Part shown: piece after piece, positions 47,996 to 57,217 of the stretch
Layout of the letters: every line of letters begins with the position of its first letter
How positions within the stretch are numbered: position 1 is the stretch's first letter
Source: Armatimonadota bacterium
GTDB lineage: Bacteria; Armatimonadota; UBA5829
Length of the DNA: 64,000 nt
Direction: 5' to 3'
Assembly (NCBI GenBank): GCA_039679645.1
Contig: JBDKUO010000066.1
Span: 1 to 64,000, forward strand
The notes under the pieces: model-generated
What the model was told of the DNA's origin: nothing
The model's database searches: none
Seen by the model: the letters and a program-made list of their open reading frames with translations, nothing else
Made by a program: the position numbers and the translations under genes

Positions 47996-50112
47996 TGCTG
48001 AAGCTGAGCGAGGAACAGTGCTCTGTAATTAAAGCTCGTATCGCAGCGGCGAAAGACTACCGGGATACTGTGTGGGCTAACTCTGACTCGGGCAGCGACT
48101 TCCGCGATGACCCGGCTCGATGGATGGCGATTCTGAGAGGCCGCTACTGGGCGCATCGCACAAACAAGGCCGGAACCCCGCGCAGGTCAAGTAATCAGAT
48201 ACTTCCTAAGTTGCGCGCCAAGCACGATGTGCTTACGATGGGTGACACCTCTTTCTTCATTGAGGCGCGCTCAGAACAGCTTGAGTCAGTTGAGGATTCG
48301 GCTACCGCTCTGCTACAGAACACCTGGGAAATCCAGAGCATAGATGTGCCATGTGATCGTGCGTCCTGGGATAGTGAGATATACGGCTTTGGAGTGGTGG
48401 AAGTCGGCTGGGCGTGGGAGCGTGATGGTGAGCAGCTTACCGGCGAGCGCGGCGAAGCCACTCTATCACCTGATGCAGTGCCGCTGGTTATCGATCCTGA
48501 TACCAAGGAAATGCTACCGCCGCCTGTGCGCGAGTATGAGACTGAGGCGCAGGCAGAGCAGGCGGCAAGACAACAGCAGCTACAAGAGGATCAGGAGATA
48601 TGGGGGAATCCGCTCAAGGATGATCCTTTCGTGGAGCGTTTCAGCCCACGCCAACTTCTGGTTGATCCTAACTGCACCTGCTGGGATTTACACGACGCGA
48701 GATATGCTATACGTATTCGGTATGAGTATGTCGGGCGTCTCAAGGCAAACAAGCGCCTGCAGCACACCAAGGACTTGAAAGGGACAGTTTACAGCATCCG
48801 TGATGATGACGAAGAAACATACAGCGCTGAGTCGATTACAACAGTCGTACGTGATGATGCAGCCCTTGTGCGGCTCTATGACTGCTATATGTTCTTTGAC
48901 TACAACGGTGATGGTATAGACGAGTTCATACACGTAATTATGTGCAATGAGCACGAACTGCCTCTGTTCTGTGAGCTCAATCCTTACGCCGATGATGATG
49001 AGCGTCCTATCTTCGGTGACAACCCGTATCCATTCCGCGTTTACCCATCCGGCCTGGTTACAGATAATGACTGTTTCTACCCCGATTCACCTATAGACCA
49101 GGTGGCCGACCTTCAGCTTGCATATGACGAGAGCTGGAATACCTGCAATGAGATAAGGCGCAAGAGTCCACGGCAGTATATGTATCCTAAGGGCACGCTG
49201 GAAACTCCGGATATCAAGAAATTGGAACAGGGTGTCGATGGCGCTATGATTCCCGTCGACCCCGGCCTTATCAACCAGATTGTGCCGTTTCCACATACTC
49301 AAATATCTGTAGACATCTACAAGAATCTGGAGGATATTCCTGTTGAGATAGGCAGGCAGTTGGGCGTATCTCCATTTGAAGAGAATATCATTCCGCAGAA
49401 AGATATGTTGGCTCGTGAAGTGGATGCTATGCAGCAGGCAGGTGGCGCGCGGGCGAGTGGTGATGCTGAGCGATATCGCGAATACAGAGAGGATATAGCA
49501 CGGTGTCTTCTGTCTTTGTATATGACATTCGGTGACCGGACTCGGGCATTCAAATACAATGCGCCTGATGGTCAACGCGTATGGGGGCAGGTCAACAATG
49601 CCGACCTGCGTGGTCGTGATCCTGAGTCCGTCTTGCTTCCAATGCCGGATAACTCCACATACTCGGTCAAGATCAACGCAGACAGCGAGGGGCCGAAGAA
49701 TAAGACCTACGAGCAACAGCTTAGAATGAAGTTGCTGCAGATTATCGCAGGCTATGCACAGATGGCTGATCCTGATACCGGCCAGCCCATCGTTAACCTC
49801 AAAACAGCTCTCAGGTCGCTGCTCAAGGCATTTGACGAGCGAGATATAACCGCGTGGATAACTCCCGACCCAACCCCTGAGCAGTTGCAGCAGATACAGC
49901 TTGCCAAACAAGCGCAGGCGCAACAGCAGGTGCAAATACAAGCTGCGGCTGTTCAGAATCAGCAGCAGCAGCAGGCTGATGAGGCTATGCTGCGTCAAGA
50001 AGCTCAACGAAATGAAACCCTCAAGACTCTTGCTGGTATTATCGCCAAGATACCGCCTGAAGAATTGCAAAATCTTTCTTCAGGGGTATTGCCAACTTCT
50101 CATGAGCAGTAA
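47995..50112 (+). CDS. Portal protein, P22-like
   Basis: The 705-residue protein is large for a portal, in the size class of P22 gp1. Its N-terminus (CSVIKARIAAAKDYRDTVW) is helical. The middle has DVPCDRASWDSEIYGFGVVEVGWAWE, and FSPRQLLVDPNCTCWDLHDARY and the C-terminal part is Gln/Ala-rich coiled coil (LAKQAQAQQQVQIQAAAVQN). The ring forms the DNA entry vertex. The start at 47995 overlaps the previous stop (TAATG). Confidence 0.85.
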   Translation: MLKLSEEQCSVIKARIAAAKDYRDTVWANSDSGSDFRDDPARWMAILRGRYWAHRTNKAGTPRRSSNQILPKLRAKHDVLTMGDTSFFIEARSEQLESVEDSATALLQNTWEIQSIDVPCDRASWDSEIYGFGVVEVGWAWERDGEQLTGERGEATLSPDAVPLVIDPDTKEMLPPPVREYETEAQAEQAARQQQLQEDQEIWGNPLKDDPFVERFSPRQLLVDPNCTCWDLHDARYAIRIRYEYVGRLKANKRLQHTKDLKGTVYSIRDDDEETYSAESITTVVRDDAALVRLYDCYMFFDYNGDGIDEFIHVIMCNEHELPLFCELNPYADDDERPIFGDNPYPFRVYPSGLVTDNDCFYPDSPIDQVADLQLAYDESWNTCNEIRRKSPRQYMYPKGTLETPDIKKLEQGVDGAMIPVDPGLINQIVPFPHTQISVDIYKNLEDIPVEIGRQLGVSPFEENIIPQKDMLAREVDAMQQAGGARASGDAERYREYREDIARCLLSLYMTFGDRTRAFKYNAPDGQRVWGQVNNADLRGRDPESVLLPMPDNSTYSVKINADSEGPKNKTYEQQLRMKLLQIIAGYAQMADPDTGQPIVNLKTALRSLLKAFDERDITAWITPDPTPEQLQQIQLAKQAQAQQQVQIQAAAVQNQQQQQADEAMLRQEAQRNETLKTLAGIIAKIPPEELQNLSSGVLPTSHEQ

Positions 50113-50188
50113 TAAAGTCTTGTTAGAGTGTGCTTGCATTGGGTGTCAAGATAGCCGTAAACGCGGCTGCGTATGGGAGTCCAAGTGA
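50102..50188 (+). CDS. Possible 28-residue Cys-rich peptide
   Basis: An ATG overlapping the portal 3' end opens 28 codons with C-x-C-x2-C-x7-C (CACIGCQDSRKRGC), a plausible zinc knuckle. The ribosome binding site (AGGGG) is far upstream, and the frame overlaps a structured RNA element. It may be a mini-protein or chance. Confidence 0.25.
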   Translation: MSSNKVLLECACIGCQDSRKRGCVWESK

Positions 50189-50210
50189 CTCCCTGACACC
50201 TCAACTTTTT
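50142..50210 (+). ncRNA. Three-way-junction RNA element / terminator between portal and scaffold
   Basis: P1 is GGTGTCA (50142-50148) with TGACACC (50194-50200). P2 is AGCCG/CGGCT (50153-50168). P3 is GGGAGTC/GACTCCC (50175-50193). P3 stacks on P1 without a gap. TTTTT follows at 50206-50210. Perfect pairing in all three stems argues for a real structure. It could work as an intrinsic terminator or attenuator that lowers portal relative to coat expression or the reverse. Confidence 0.6.
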
Positions 50211-50224
50211 GTCTGGAGGGACAA

Positions 50225-51064
50225 ATGGACGAAGATGAACGGGCGTTAAATGACGATCCCGAGGATGTAGATGACGAAGAAGACTACACTGGTGAGGATT
50301 ATGATTCGGAGCCGCCGTCCGATGAGGATGAGGAAGAGGAAGAAGACCTGGCAGACTCTGCCGCCGAGGGTGACCAAACGGGCGTTAACAACAACCAGGA
50401 CGATTTAGCCTCTAATCGCACACCTAAAGAGATTCCGTATCCGCGATTTAAGGAACTGCTTGACGATAACAAGCAGCTTAGGGAATCTCACGGGAAATTG
50501 CTCGATGCCGTAACTAAGTTGACCGGGCAAAAGCCACAGGAACAGAAGCAAGATCGGGAGGATGATATCCTTTCTCAGTTGGAAGGTATGGAGCCTCTTG
50601 GCGATGGCGAGGACTTGCTGCGACAGGCAAACACTAAGCTTTTGAGAGAGAATAGTGATCTGAAGCAAAGAGTCGAAGCCATTGAGCAGATGCAGCAGCA
50701 GGTGCAGGTTGATCGTGCTCTATCTCAGTTCGAGAATGTGACGGCCAAACTCGCTAAGGAAGCAGGAATCGAACTGGACCAGTCCGACAAGCAGAAGCTT
50801 TTGAACAGCACGGCTGCATTCGGAAAGATGAGTATTGATCAGGCGACCAGAATCGCATTCCGTGATATCTTCTATGATCGGATTGTTGACGCTAAGCTCA
50901 ACGCTGCTTCCGGCAATCGCACACGACAGCGCAAAGAACGTCTCGGAGGCAGCGCACACAGTGCGTCTCCCGGTCGTGGTACTAAGGGTGCGGAGGAAGA
51001 ACCTGCATCCTTGCATGATGCGATAGTGTCCAGCATACGTGAGGTCAAAGGTAGAAAGCGGTAG
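50225..51064 (+). CDS. Scaffolding protein-like, acidic
   Basis: The 279-residue protein has an extremely acidic first 55 residues (DDPEDVDDEEDYTGEDYDSE and on), a helical, coiled-coil middle (ELLDDNKQLRESHGKLLDAVTKL) and a basic C-terminus (GNRTRQRKERLGG, REVKGRKR), the build of capsid scaffolds. CTGGAGGG precedes the ATG. It lies directly before the coat gene, the standard place. Confidence 0.75.
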   Translation: MDEDERALNDDPEDVDDEEDYTGEDYDSEPPSDEDEEEEEDLADSAAEGDQTGVNNNQDDLASNRTPKEIPYPRFKELLDDNKQLRESHGKLLDAVTKLTGQKPQEQKQDREDDILSQLEGMEPLGDGEDLLRQANTKLLRENSDLKQRVEAIEQMQQQVQVDRALSQFENVTAKLAKEAGIELDQSDKQKLLNSTAAFGKMSIDQATRIAFRDIFYDRIVDAKLNAASGNRTRQRKERLGGSAHSASPGRGTKGAEEEPASLHDAIVSSIREVKGRKR

Positions 51065-51100
51065 AGCAATACCCACAGCAGTTAAGTGAGGTATACGTCT

Positions 51101-52126
51101 ATGTTGAAGTCTGTTTTAGCGACCACTCTCAACAAGTATGGTCGCAAATTGTATGGTCAGATTTGGAGCAGTGTTGTGCTCTATCTCTGGCTTATGGAGC
51201 ATGATCGCGTTTCTGCGGTCGATGGAGGTATCAACATAGTTGAGGATGTTGAAATCTCTATGAATGACTCCGTTGACTGGAGAAATCCTAAGTCTCAGAT
51301 ACCACTTACTGAGCAGGACCCGTTCAGGCAGGTTGCGTGGCCGTGGGCTACGCTCGATGGTGGTTTGCCTATTTATGGATATGATGAGCGCCGGAACAGG
51401 GGCGAGAGTCGCATAGTCGATTATTCTCAGAGCCTGATCAACAACTTCACTCGAACAATGAAGTATAAGGTTGGTTGCGCTTGCTATAGTAATGGCACTG
51501 ATCCGCTGATGATGCAGGGCCTTGATGCAATCTGCTCGGACTCCAATATCTATCCGTTACCAAATCCTGAACAGCAGGTTCCCGGTATTGACCGCAGCAA
51601 GCCCGAGAACGCTTATTGGCGCGCCAATGTTTTCGATACTACAGAGGCGTGGACACTCGACGGCAAGACGGAGAGTTGGGACAATGCGTATTTGAAAGCC
51701 TGCAAGGGTGATCCGCAGGATCAGCCGGACTTGATTCTTTGCACCGGCGCAATATTCAACTGGTATAACGCTTTGCTCCTGAAGAATGAGCGTTACGAAG
51801 ACCCGAAACTTGCTGAGGCTGGTTTCAGGAACCTGATGTATAAGAATACCGTCGTGGTCTGGGATGGTCACTGCCCTGGGCCATCTAACTCCGATATTCA
51901 CTCCGAGTATGCCTCTCTGGCCGGTGAGTCGACCTACATTCTGAACACCAAGTATATCAAGCTCAGACCTGACAGCTTGTGTGCGAAGAAGTTTATAACT
52001 AAGGGCCGTCACGAGATGGAGAACGTAGACGCGGATCGAATCCTTCAGATTTGGGAAGGCCAGATGACCTGCACCATGCCGAACAAGCAGGTCAAGATCG
52101 CTAACAAGACTGCTCCGACGAGCTAA
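51101..52126 (+). CDS. Major capsid protein
   Basis: The 341-residue protein starts MLKSVLATTLNKYGRKLYGQ. The N-terminal arm (LMEHDRVSAVDGGINIVEDVEI) and the long body (MKYKVGCACYSNGTDPLMMQGLDAICSD, LILCTGAIFNWYNALLL, MYKNTVVVWDG in blocks) are in the pattern of HK97-fold coat proteins that bear DGG...I and ADG/DAI motifs. GTGAGGT sets the ATG at 51101. Assignment rests on size, order and fold-like pattern. Confidence 0.75.
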   Translation: MLKSVLATTLNKYGRKLYGQIWSSVVLYLWLMEHDRVSAVDGGINIVEDVEISMNDSVDWRNPKSQIPLTEQDPFRQVAWPWATLDGGLPIYGYDERRNRGESRIVDYSQSLINNFTRTMKYKVGCACYSNGTDPLMMQGLDAICSDSNIYPLPNPEQQVPGIDRSKPENAYWRANVFDTTEAWTLDGKTESWDNAYLKACKGDPQDQPDLILCTGAIFNWYNALLLKNERYEDPKLAEAGFRNLMYKNTVVVWDGHCPGPSNSDIHSEYASLAGESTYILNTKYIKLRPDSLCAKKFITKGRHEMENVDADRILQIWEGQMTCTMPNKQVKIANKTAPTS

Positions 52127-52134
52127 GGGGGTGA

Positions 52135-52632
52135 ATGATATTGGAGTCTATTAGACGTGTTAGTTACGATTATACTGCCGATGACGCAGGACAGGTCATA
52201 ACCGGGCGCAAGGGTGAGGAATACATTGTTGCGTATTGGGACGGTTCTGCTCCCGCGTCTATTGCAAAGGGTCAGCCGGTCGTGATCGGCTATGGTGTCG
52301 ATGGATCGGATAACATTGGTCCGAAAGTGGCTGCTATTACAACCTCTGCAGTTCCACAGAGGCCTGCTGTGGCGCTCGATGCGCTTACGACTGCGGGCTG
52401 GTATGCGTTCCAGGTCACGGGCGATGCTTATGGCTTGGTCACAGGCAGTGCTGATATTTCAGCGGCAGGCAAACTGCTCGAACTGCTGAATGGCGCGACT
52501 TCGTTTACTTATGACGGAGCTGCAAGAACTGTAGGCAGTGCCGCTATATCGGGCGAAGCCTACACTACTGCTAATGCTGCGCTCAAGGCGATTTATCTTT
52601 TTGGTGAACCGGTTCAGATAGCCGCAACTTAG
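52135..52632 (+). CDS. Capsid decoration or stabilisation protein-like
   Basis: The 165-residue protein is Gly/Ala-rich with strand-forming repeats (GEEYIVAYWDGSAPASIAKG, PVVIGYGVDGSDNIG, GAARTVGSAAISGEAYTTAN), a build like head-decoration proteins. It follows the coat gene after 8 bases. ATG 52135 and TTG 52141 are both possible starts behind GGGGG. No specific family recognised. Confidence 0.55.
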   Translation: MILESIRRVSYDYTADDAGQVITGRKGEEYIVAYWDGSAPASIAKGQPVVIGYGVDGSDNIGPKVAAITTSAVPQRPAVALDALTTAGWYAFQVTGDAYGLVTGSADISAAGKLLELLNGATSFTYDGAARTVGSAAISGEAYTTANAALKAIYLFGEPVQIAAT

Positions 52633-52654
52633 TTTCTTCTGATTGATCGGTCGG

Positions 52655-52696
52655 GCTGCTGGTAGTGGTTCCATTCTCCTTTCCACTACCGGCAGC
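52655..52696 (+). promoter_or_regulatory. Long hairpin after the decoration-like gene
   Basis: GCTGCTGGTAGTGG and CCACTACCGGCAGC form a 14-base-pair stem with one G-U pair and a 14-base loop. No T-run follows (ATTAAGG), and that AAGG serves the next gene. It is likely an mRNA-stability or partial-attenuation element in the late operon. Confidence 0.6.
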
Positions 52697-52711
52697 ATTA
52701 AGGTGATTGTT

Positions 52712-52909
52712 ATGTATGCTCCTGATAATTTTAAACCTGTCCCGGATCGTGGGCGTTCTGTGGCTGCTGATTATATCCCTAAGAGCCTGCGTGCTGTACC
52801 GGGTTATGCCAATCCTGGTGAGCGTGATAAAGACAAGGCTGCACCTGAGAATATCGAGAGTCAAGGGCTGAAGCAAAGCAAGCACAGAAAGACAGAGGCA
52901 AAGAAGTGA
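52712..52909 (+). CDS. Small basic late protein, 65 residues
   Basis: The ATG at 52712 follows AAGGTGA; the longer in-frame ATG at 52643 would span the hairpin and is rejected. The product is unstructured-looking: Pro/Tyr-rich at the start (YAPDNFKPVPDRGRSVAAD), Lys/Glu-rich at the end. The stop overlaps the next start (GTGA). Function unknown. Confidence 0.55.
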   Translation: MYAPDNFKPVPDRGRSVAADYIPKSLRAVPGYANPGERDKDKAAPENIESQGLKQSKHRKTEAKK

Positions 52910-53631
52910 CAAAGAAAGACTTGGCCAAACTTGTGCGCTCGCACCTAGATGAACTCAGTGGCACTTGGCTCAAAGATACTTCGTCCGATCCGCTCGGTTC
53001 GTTCTCTATTTACGACTATCTCGACCTCGCGTATAAGCAATATGCGAAAGAGACAGAGTGTTTCAAGGTCAATTATACCAAGGCTGCTGTGGTCGGCACG
53101 GATATCTATAAAAACAGCGACTTCGGCACGAGTGGTGCTGGTGGCCGCATTTTCAATTTGATATATGTTGCATTCAATTCAGTGACTATATATCCGGTCA
53201 CAGAGTCACGGTTGGATGCTTACAATTCCAACTGGCGTTTTGCTGCAAATGGCACACCTACTAATTGGCTCAAATACAGCAATAAGTCTTTCAGGTTGTT
53301 TCCAAAGCCAAGTGCGGCTAGTGATATCTATATAGAAGGTTACGAAACGCCTGACATTTCCTCATTCACGGAGGACACTGAGCCGGATATTGAGGAACTT
53401 GACCATTCGCTGCTTGCAGTCTATGCATCAATCCTGGTCACTGTGCGTGACCCATCTAACACAAATGCTATTCGTGCATCGCAATTATACCCGATATGGC
53501 AAGCTGGCATTGCCGATGCTCGTGACCGTATACATGGGCCTGGCAGTGCAGACGTGGAAGTAGCACGTGAAGCAGGAACGCAACGCGCTATGCCTGTTGC
53601 TGCACAGACAATAACACAGGCAGGAGGATAG
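52906..53631 (+). CDS. Head-tail adaptor-like protein
   Basis: The 241-residue protein starts at GTG 52906, overlapping the previous stop. Blocks such as FSIYDYLDLAYKQYAKETECFKVNYTK and SNKSFRLFPKPSAASDIYIEGYETPDISSF recall phage adaptor/neck proteins that sit under the portal (the place of P22 gp4). The last third is helical (HSLLAVYASILVTVRD). Assignment is by order and pattern, not a clear motif. Confidence 0.55.
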   Translation: MTKKDLAKLVRSHLDELSGTWLKDTSSDPLGSFSIYDYLDLAYKQYAKETECFKVNYTKAAVVGTDIYKNSDFGTSGAGGRIFNLIYVAFNSVTIYPVTESRLDAYNSNWRFAANGTPTNWLKYSNKSFRLFPKPSAASDIYIEGYETPDISSFTEDTEPDIEELDHSLLAVYASILVTVRDPSNTNAIRASQLYPIWQAGIADARDRIHGPGSADVEVAREAGTQRAMPVAAQTITQAGG

Positions 53632-53639
53632 ATAAACTT

Positions 53640-54059
53640 ATGGGTTTGAATGAAAATCTTAATCGTATCCTCGATGGTGAAGGCTCTCAGCGTGTTGCCA
53701 GTAAATGGAAAGACTATGGTCTGATCATTGATGGTGACAATGGCGGCAATGGCAATTGGATTGCCGCTGGCGCATATGTAACTATCGATATATCCGGTGA
53801 CCTTGGATGGGCTAAAACGCCAGCGTTTTTTGGAAAGTCCTCAAACGGCACATCAACGACATGCAAAATGGTACGCGGCGACGGCGCAGGCAATTATGAC
53901 GCCACCGAAACCACGGTTACTCTCTTTAACGATGCAGATACCTGGAAGAGCACTATCAGCACCACACCCTGGTATGTAGGCTGGGGGATGCGAATAAAGG
54001 TCACAAATGGCGGCGGCTCATCTGCATGTGTCTGGCTAAGATTTGCTTTGATCGGATAG
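53640..54059 (+). CDS. Hypothetical late structural protein, 139 residues
   Basis: The ATG at 53640 has AGGAGG 11 bases upstream. The protein is Gly/Asp/Trp-rich and beta in character (VTIDISGDLGWAKTPAFFGK, MVRGDGAGNYDATETTVTLF, TPWYVGWGMRIKVTNGGG), probably a neck or head-tail component. No family recognised. Confidence 0.55.
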   Translation: MGLNENLNRILDGEGSQRVASKWKDYGLIIDGDNGGNGNWIAAGAYVTIDISGDLGWAKTPAFFGKSSNGTSTTCKMVRGDGAGNYDATETTVTLFNDADTWKSTISTTPWYVGWGMRIKVTNGGGSSACVWLRFALIG

Positions 54060-54068
54060 GAGGACACA

Positions 54069-54290
54069 ATGGAACAGTTGATTGCTAATTTAACGAATGC
54101 CGGGTTGATATCCGATGGGGTTATCAGGCTCGATGAGTACCAGTCTGTAGATGTGGCTACATTCGAGTCATTCTTTGGCTCCACAGACGGCAGTTACGCT
54201 CAGCTCTGCGCCGCCGACGACAATGGCGATGGCACTACCAAGGGCTACAAACGGTTCTTCGATGCTTGGAAACAGGCGGGCATACTCTAA
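54069..54290 (+). CDS. Hypothetical late protein with an EF-hand-like loop
   Basis: The 73-residue, mostly acidic protein follows AGGAGG. It contains AADDNGDGTTKGYKRF, whose D-x-N-x-D-G pattern resembles a calcium-binding loop, as found in dockerins and EF-hands. A single loop is not proof of metal binding. It overlaps nothing; the tail gene starts 11 bases later. Confidence 0.55.
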   Translation: MEQLIANLTNAGLISDGVIRLDEYQSVDVATFESFFGSTDGSYAQLCAADDNGDGTTKGYKRFFDAWKQAGIL

Positions 54291-54301
54291 AGGCTGGCGT
54301 C

Positions 54302-57217
54302 ATGCATTTCCCCAACATAGATTTTTCGGGCGGGCAGGTTGATCCCTCACTCTTGTTCACAGACAAGAGTGAGGCTATCAGCATGTCTGGGCTAGATCAT
54401 TCTGCCGGTAACCTACAGGTGATGAAGGCGCCTGAGATGATACCATTCGCGTCCGACAATCCTCTGAGCGGAGACGTGGCAGAGGGCTTTATCACACTCC
54501 GCGACTACGTAACACCAAACGGTGATACAGTCCTGGTCGGCAAGCGCGGCGGTAGTCTCTGGGTCGGCACACAACGGTCTTGGCGCAGAAAATTACTGTC
54601 AAATATGGACTGGGAATTCGATATGCTCGACTCCAATGAGATATCGTCCGGTTATGGTATCAATCTTCCAATTGGCGAGAATCACGGCACTGCTCCATAT
54701 AAGCTCAACAGAAATGGCAATGTCCGTTTCTTCGATGGCAATAGTTTCATCGAAACAAATGCTGCTGACGCTTCTTCTTGTGTTGGCATTATGTGTTTCA
54801 GCGTGTGGGTGAAACCTGATCATTCTGTGCTGGCTAGTGGCGTTGGTGTCAACATTGTGCTGATCAGGGACACTGGTCTTCAGATATTTCTGGCACTGCT
54901 GAGCGGACGAGTTTACGCTTATATCTCAGGGAAGAATAGTTCCGGAACTGCAGTCACATACAATACTTATGCGACTGCTGCATCTACATTAACGTCTGCT
55001 TGGCACTTGGTGCAAATAACTTGGACAAATGGACAGTATCCGGTTTTGTATGTTGATGGAGAAGCAGTTGCTGTGGTGAATACTGGCACGCTTGATATAC
55101 TCGCAGGCGTTTCAGTAAATGCCACAACTAAATTAGGGAAGGCTGATTACTATGGTGGCTTTCTCGGTCTTATGGGCACTGCGTCCTGCTATACGACACT
55201 TGTTCCTGATGGATTTCTTGATCAGTATGCTCACGAACTTCCCCGGTATCAAGATGCTGAGACTCCGATCACATGGAAACCACTGTTGGGACGGGCATAC
55301 TCAGGATCGGACAGCGTATATTTGGATTTACGAACATACTTGGGTGAACCCGAACAGTTTCAACAGGTAGGCAATAACCTATATTGCACGCCTATGCATG
55401 TGGCATCAGAAGACTATCCTATTCGATGGAGTGGCTTTTTTTATGATGCAGGTCGTGCTCAATCAACCAGCACCACTGTTACGCTGACTATACCATCGCA
55501 AGATAAAGCCTATGGATGGTATATAACCATAACTCCACAGAATGCAGGTATTCGTGCTGGCGACACAATCTATTTTGCGACATGGAATACCACTCTGTCT
55601 AGGTGGGTATGGGACTTAAAGAATGGTCGAGTTATCAAGAGTGTTTATTATGAAAGCTTTACCCTGGAGACTGGCTATGATACTACCGGCAAGGGGCATG
55701 CAGATGGTATATACTATGCTACTCAATTGCCGTATGTCATAGTCCGCACGCATCGTGTCGGAATGCCGGAAATGCCTGATCTGACCGCTGCATCGAGCGC
55801 TACGACCGGGACGCTGCCCGCAGGTAAATATGAGTATGTAGCTGAATATGGTAGTGATATGACAGGCTACAGTGGACTTGTCGCAATTAGCAATATTGTC
55901 ACTCTCTCTGCAGCAGCCAGTATTCAGGTCAGTGGATGGTCGACCACTGTGCCGGAAAAGGATGTTGATTGGCTTAAGATATACAGGTCGTATGATGACA
56001 ACTCAGGCTCTGGATTCGATACGCCGAAGCTCGTAAACAAGATTGCGCGAGCAGATATCTACACCGCTTTGACGCTGCCTGCGAACTGGACAGACACCGG
56101 TGTCACTGCGGATTCTGGCAATCCATTAGGTAGTGACTCAGATCTGCGTTCCCGACCTGGTGCGATATCCAATCTGATATATTTCAATGACCGGCTGTAT
56201 GGTTTCGATGGCGCTGACCTGGTGGCGTCTACGCTGGGTTATTACGAGTATTTTCCTACCGAGCAATGGAGCGCAACATCTTCATCGACTATCAATACGA
56301 ATATCGGTTTGCGTGTGCCGATAGGCTCCGGCACTCACGACCCTATTGTGGCTATCGTGCCGGAAGATGGCGCATATGAGACAACAGGTATCAAGGGTAG
56401 TGATCTCCTGCTTCTGCTCCGTAATCGTGCTGTCAGATGGTTCGGTGTCAATCTGGATGATTTTGACCGCGAACCGGCCTTTGCCGAAGGTGGAATATCA
56501 CAAGATTTTGCAATGAATGCCGGTGGTATGATCGTGTTCGGCTCGGATCATCACGTATTTGTGATGGCCTCAGGCAGCAATGCTCCGAACGCGGTGGAGG
56601 GTCGTCGATGGAGTCATGGACTGCCGGTAGGTGCGGATACACTCAAGAGGTGGAAGTGCGCATATTGGAACGGCTGGTATCTCTTCCTTGGAACTGAAAC
56701 TGAGGGTTCAGACCCCGATACATTCTATATGTTTAACGTCGCCAAAGGCACCTGGACAAGTGTTCCCGGCAATTACCTTGATATATTCGTGCCAAGCAAC
56801 GACCCTACTCGCAATGTGCTGGTTTCAGACGCAAATGGCAATGTTTATGATCTCTTTGCCTCAGCTACCGCGCAGAGTATAGAATACAAGACTGGTCGAC
56901 TTTCTCTGGAGTCATCTGCAGATGAGATTGTAGACGTTAAGCATATGCGCTTGGTGCGGATGTTCGTGCGTCCTGCAACTGCCAGTGACGTTGATCTGAC
57001 TATTACGACTTTAGGTGATAATGCAAGCAGCACTTCATCAAAAACTGTTACCGTGCCAAAAGGAACTGATCGGGTTTTAATAAAGGTTGAAGTTCCTATG
57101 GACGCAGTAAACCCGGCGCTTAAGATCACATCGGATACTGCTGTCTGGCCTTTTCAGATAGATATGTGCAATGTCGAATGCGCAGATCCACACGGTGACG
57201 GAACGGGGGTGAAGTAG
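54302..57217 (+). CDS. Large tail protein with an inserted LamG/concanavalin-like domain
   Basis: The 971-residue protein is beta-rich. Residues about 140-325 form a LamG-like sandwich: RFFDGNSFIETNAADAS, CFSVWVKPDHS, AWHLVQITWTNGQYPVLYVDGEAV and GTASCYTTLVPDGFLDQ. The remainder (KRGGSLWVGTQRSW at the start, LLLLLRNRAVRWFGVNLDDF and GMIVFGSDHHVFVMASGS later) has the beta-propeller look of tail nozzle proteins in the place of P22 gp10. The LamG part probably binds surface glycans. ATG 54302 follows AAAGG. Confidence 0.65.
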   Translation: MHFPNIDFSGGQVDPSLLFTDKSEAISMSGLDHSAGNLQVMKAPEMIPFASDNPLSGDVAEGFITLRDYVTPNGDTVLVGKRGGSLWVGTQRSWRRKLLSNMDWEFDMLDSNEISSGYGINLPIGENHGTAPYKLNRNGNVRFFDGNSFIETNAADASSCVGIMCFSVWVKPDHSVLASGVGVNIVLIRDTGLQIFLALLSGRVYAYISGKNSSGTAVTYNTYATAASTLTSAWHLVQITWTNGQYPVLYVDGEAVAVVNTGTLDILAGVSVNATTKLGKADYYGGFLGLMGTASCYTTLVPDGFLDQYAHELPRYQDAETPITWKPLLGRAYSGSDSVYLDLRTYLGEPEQFQQVGNNLYCTPMHVASEDYPIRWSGFFYDAGRAQSTSTTVTLTIPSQDKAYGWYITITPQNAGIRAGDTIYFATWNTTLSRWVWDLKNGRVIKSVYYESFTLETGYDTTGKGHADGIYYATQLPYVIVRTHRVGMPEMPDLTAASSATTGTLPAGKYEYVAEYGSDMTGYSGLVAISNIVTLSAAASIQVSGWSTTVPEKDVDWLKIYRSYDDNSGSGFDTPKLVNKIARADIYTALTLPANWTDTGVTADSGNPLGSDSDLRSRPGAISNLIYFNDRLYGFDGADLVASTLGYYEYFPTEQWSATSSSTINTNIGLRVPIGSGTHDPIVAIVPEDGAYETTGIKGSDLLLLLRNRAVRWFGVNLDDFDREPAFAEGGISQDFAMNAGGMIVFGSDHHVFVMASGSNAPNAVEGRRWSHGLPVGADTLKRWKCAYWNGWYLFLGTETEGSDPDTFYMFNVAKGTWTSVPGNYLDIFVPSNDPTRNVLVSDANGNVYDLFASATAQSIEYKTGRLSLESSADEIVDVKHMRLVRMFVRPATASDVDLTITTLGDNASSTSSKTVTVPKGTDRVLIKVEVPMDAVNPALKITSDTAVWPFQIDMCNVECADPHGDGTGVK

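Noticed and set aside
49087-50070. 327-residue minus-strand ORF
   Set aside because: It is antisense to the portal gene, rich in Leu, Arg, His and Cys, without a ribosome binding site or motif.
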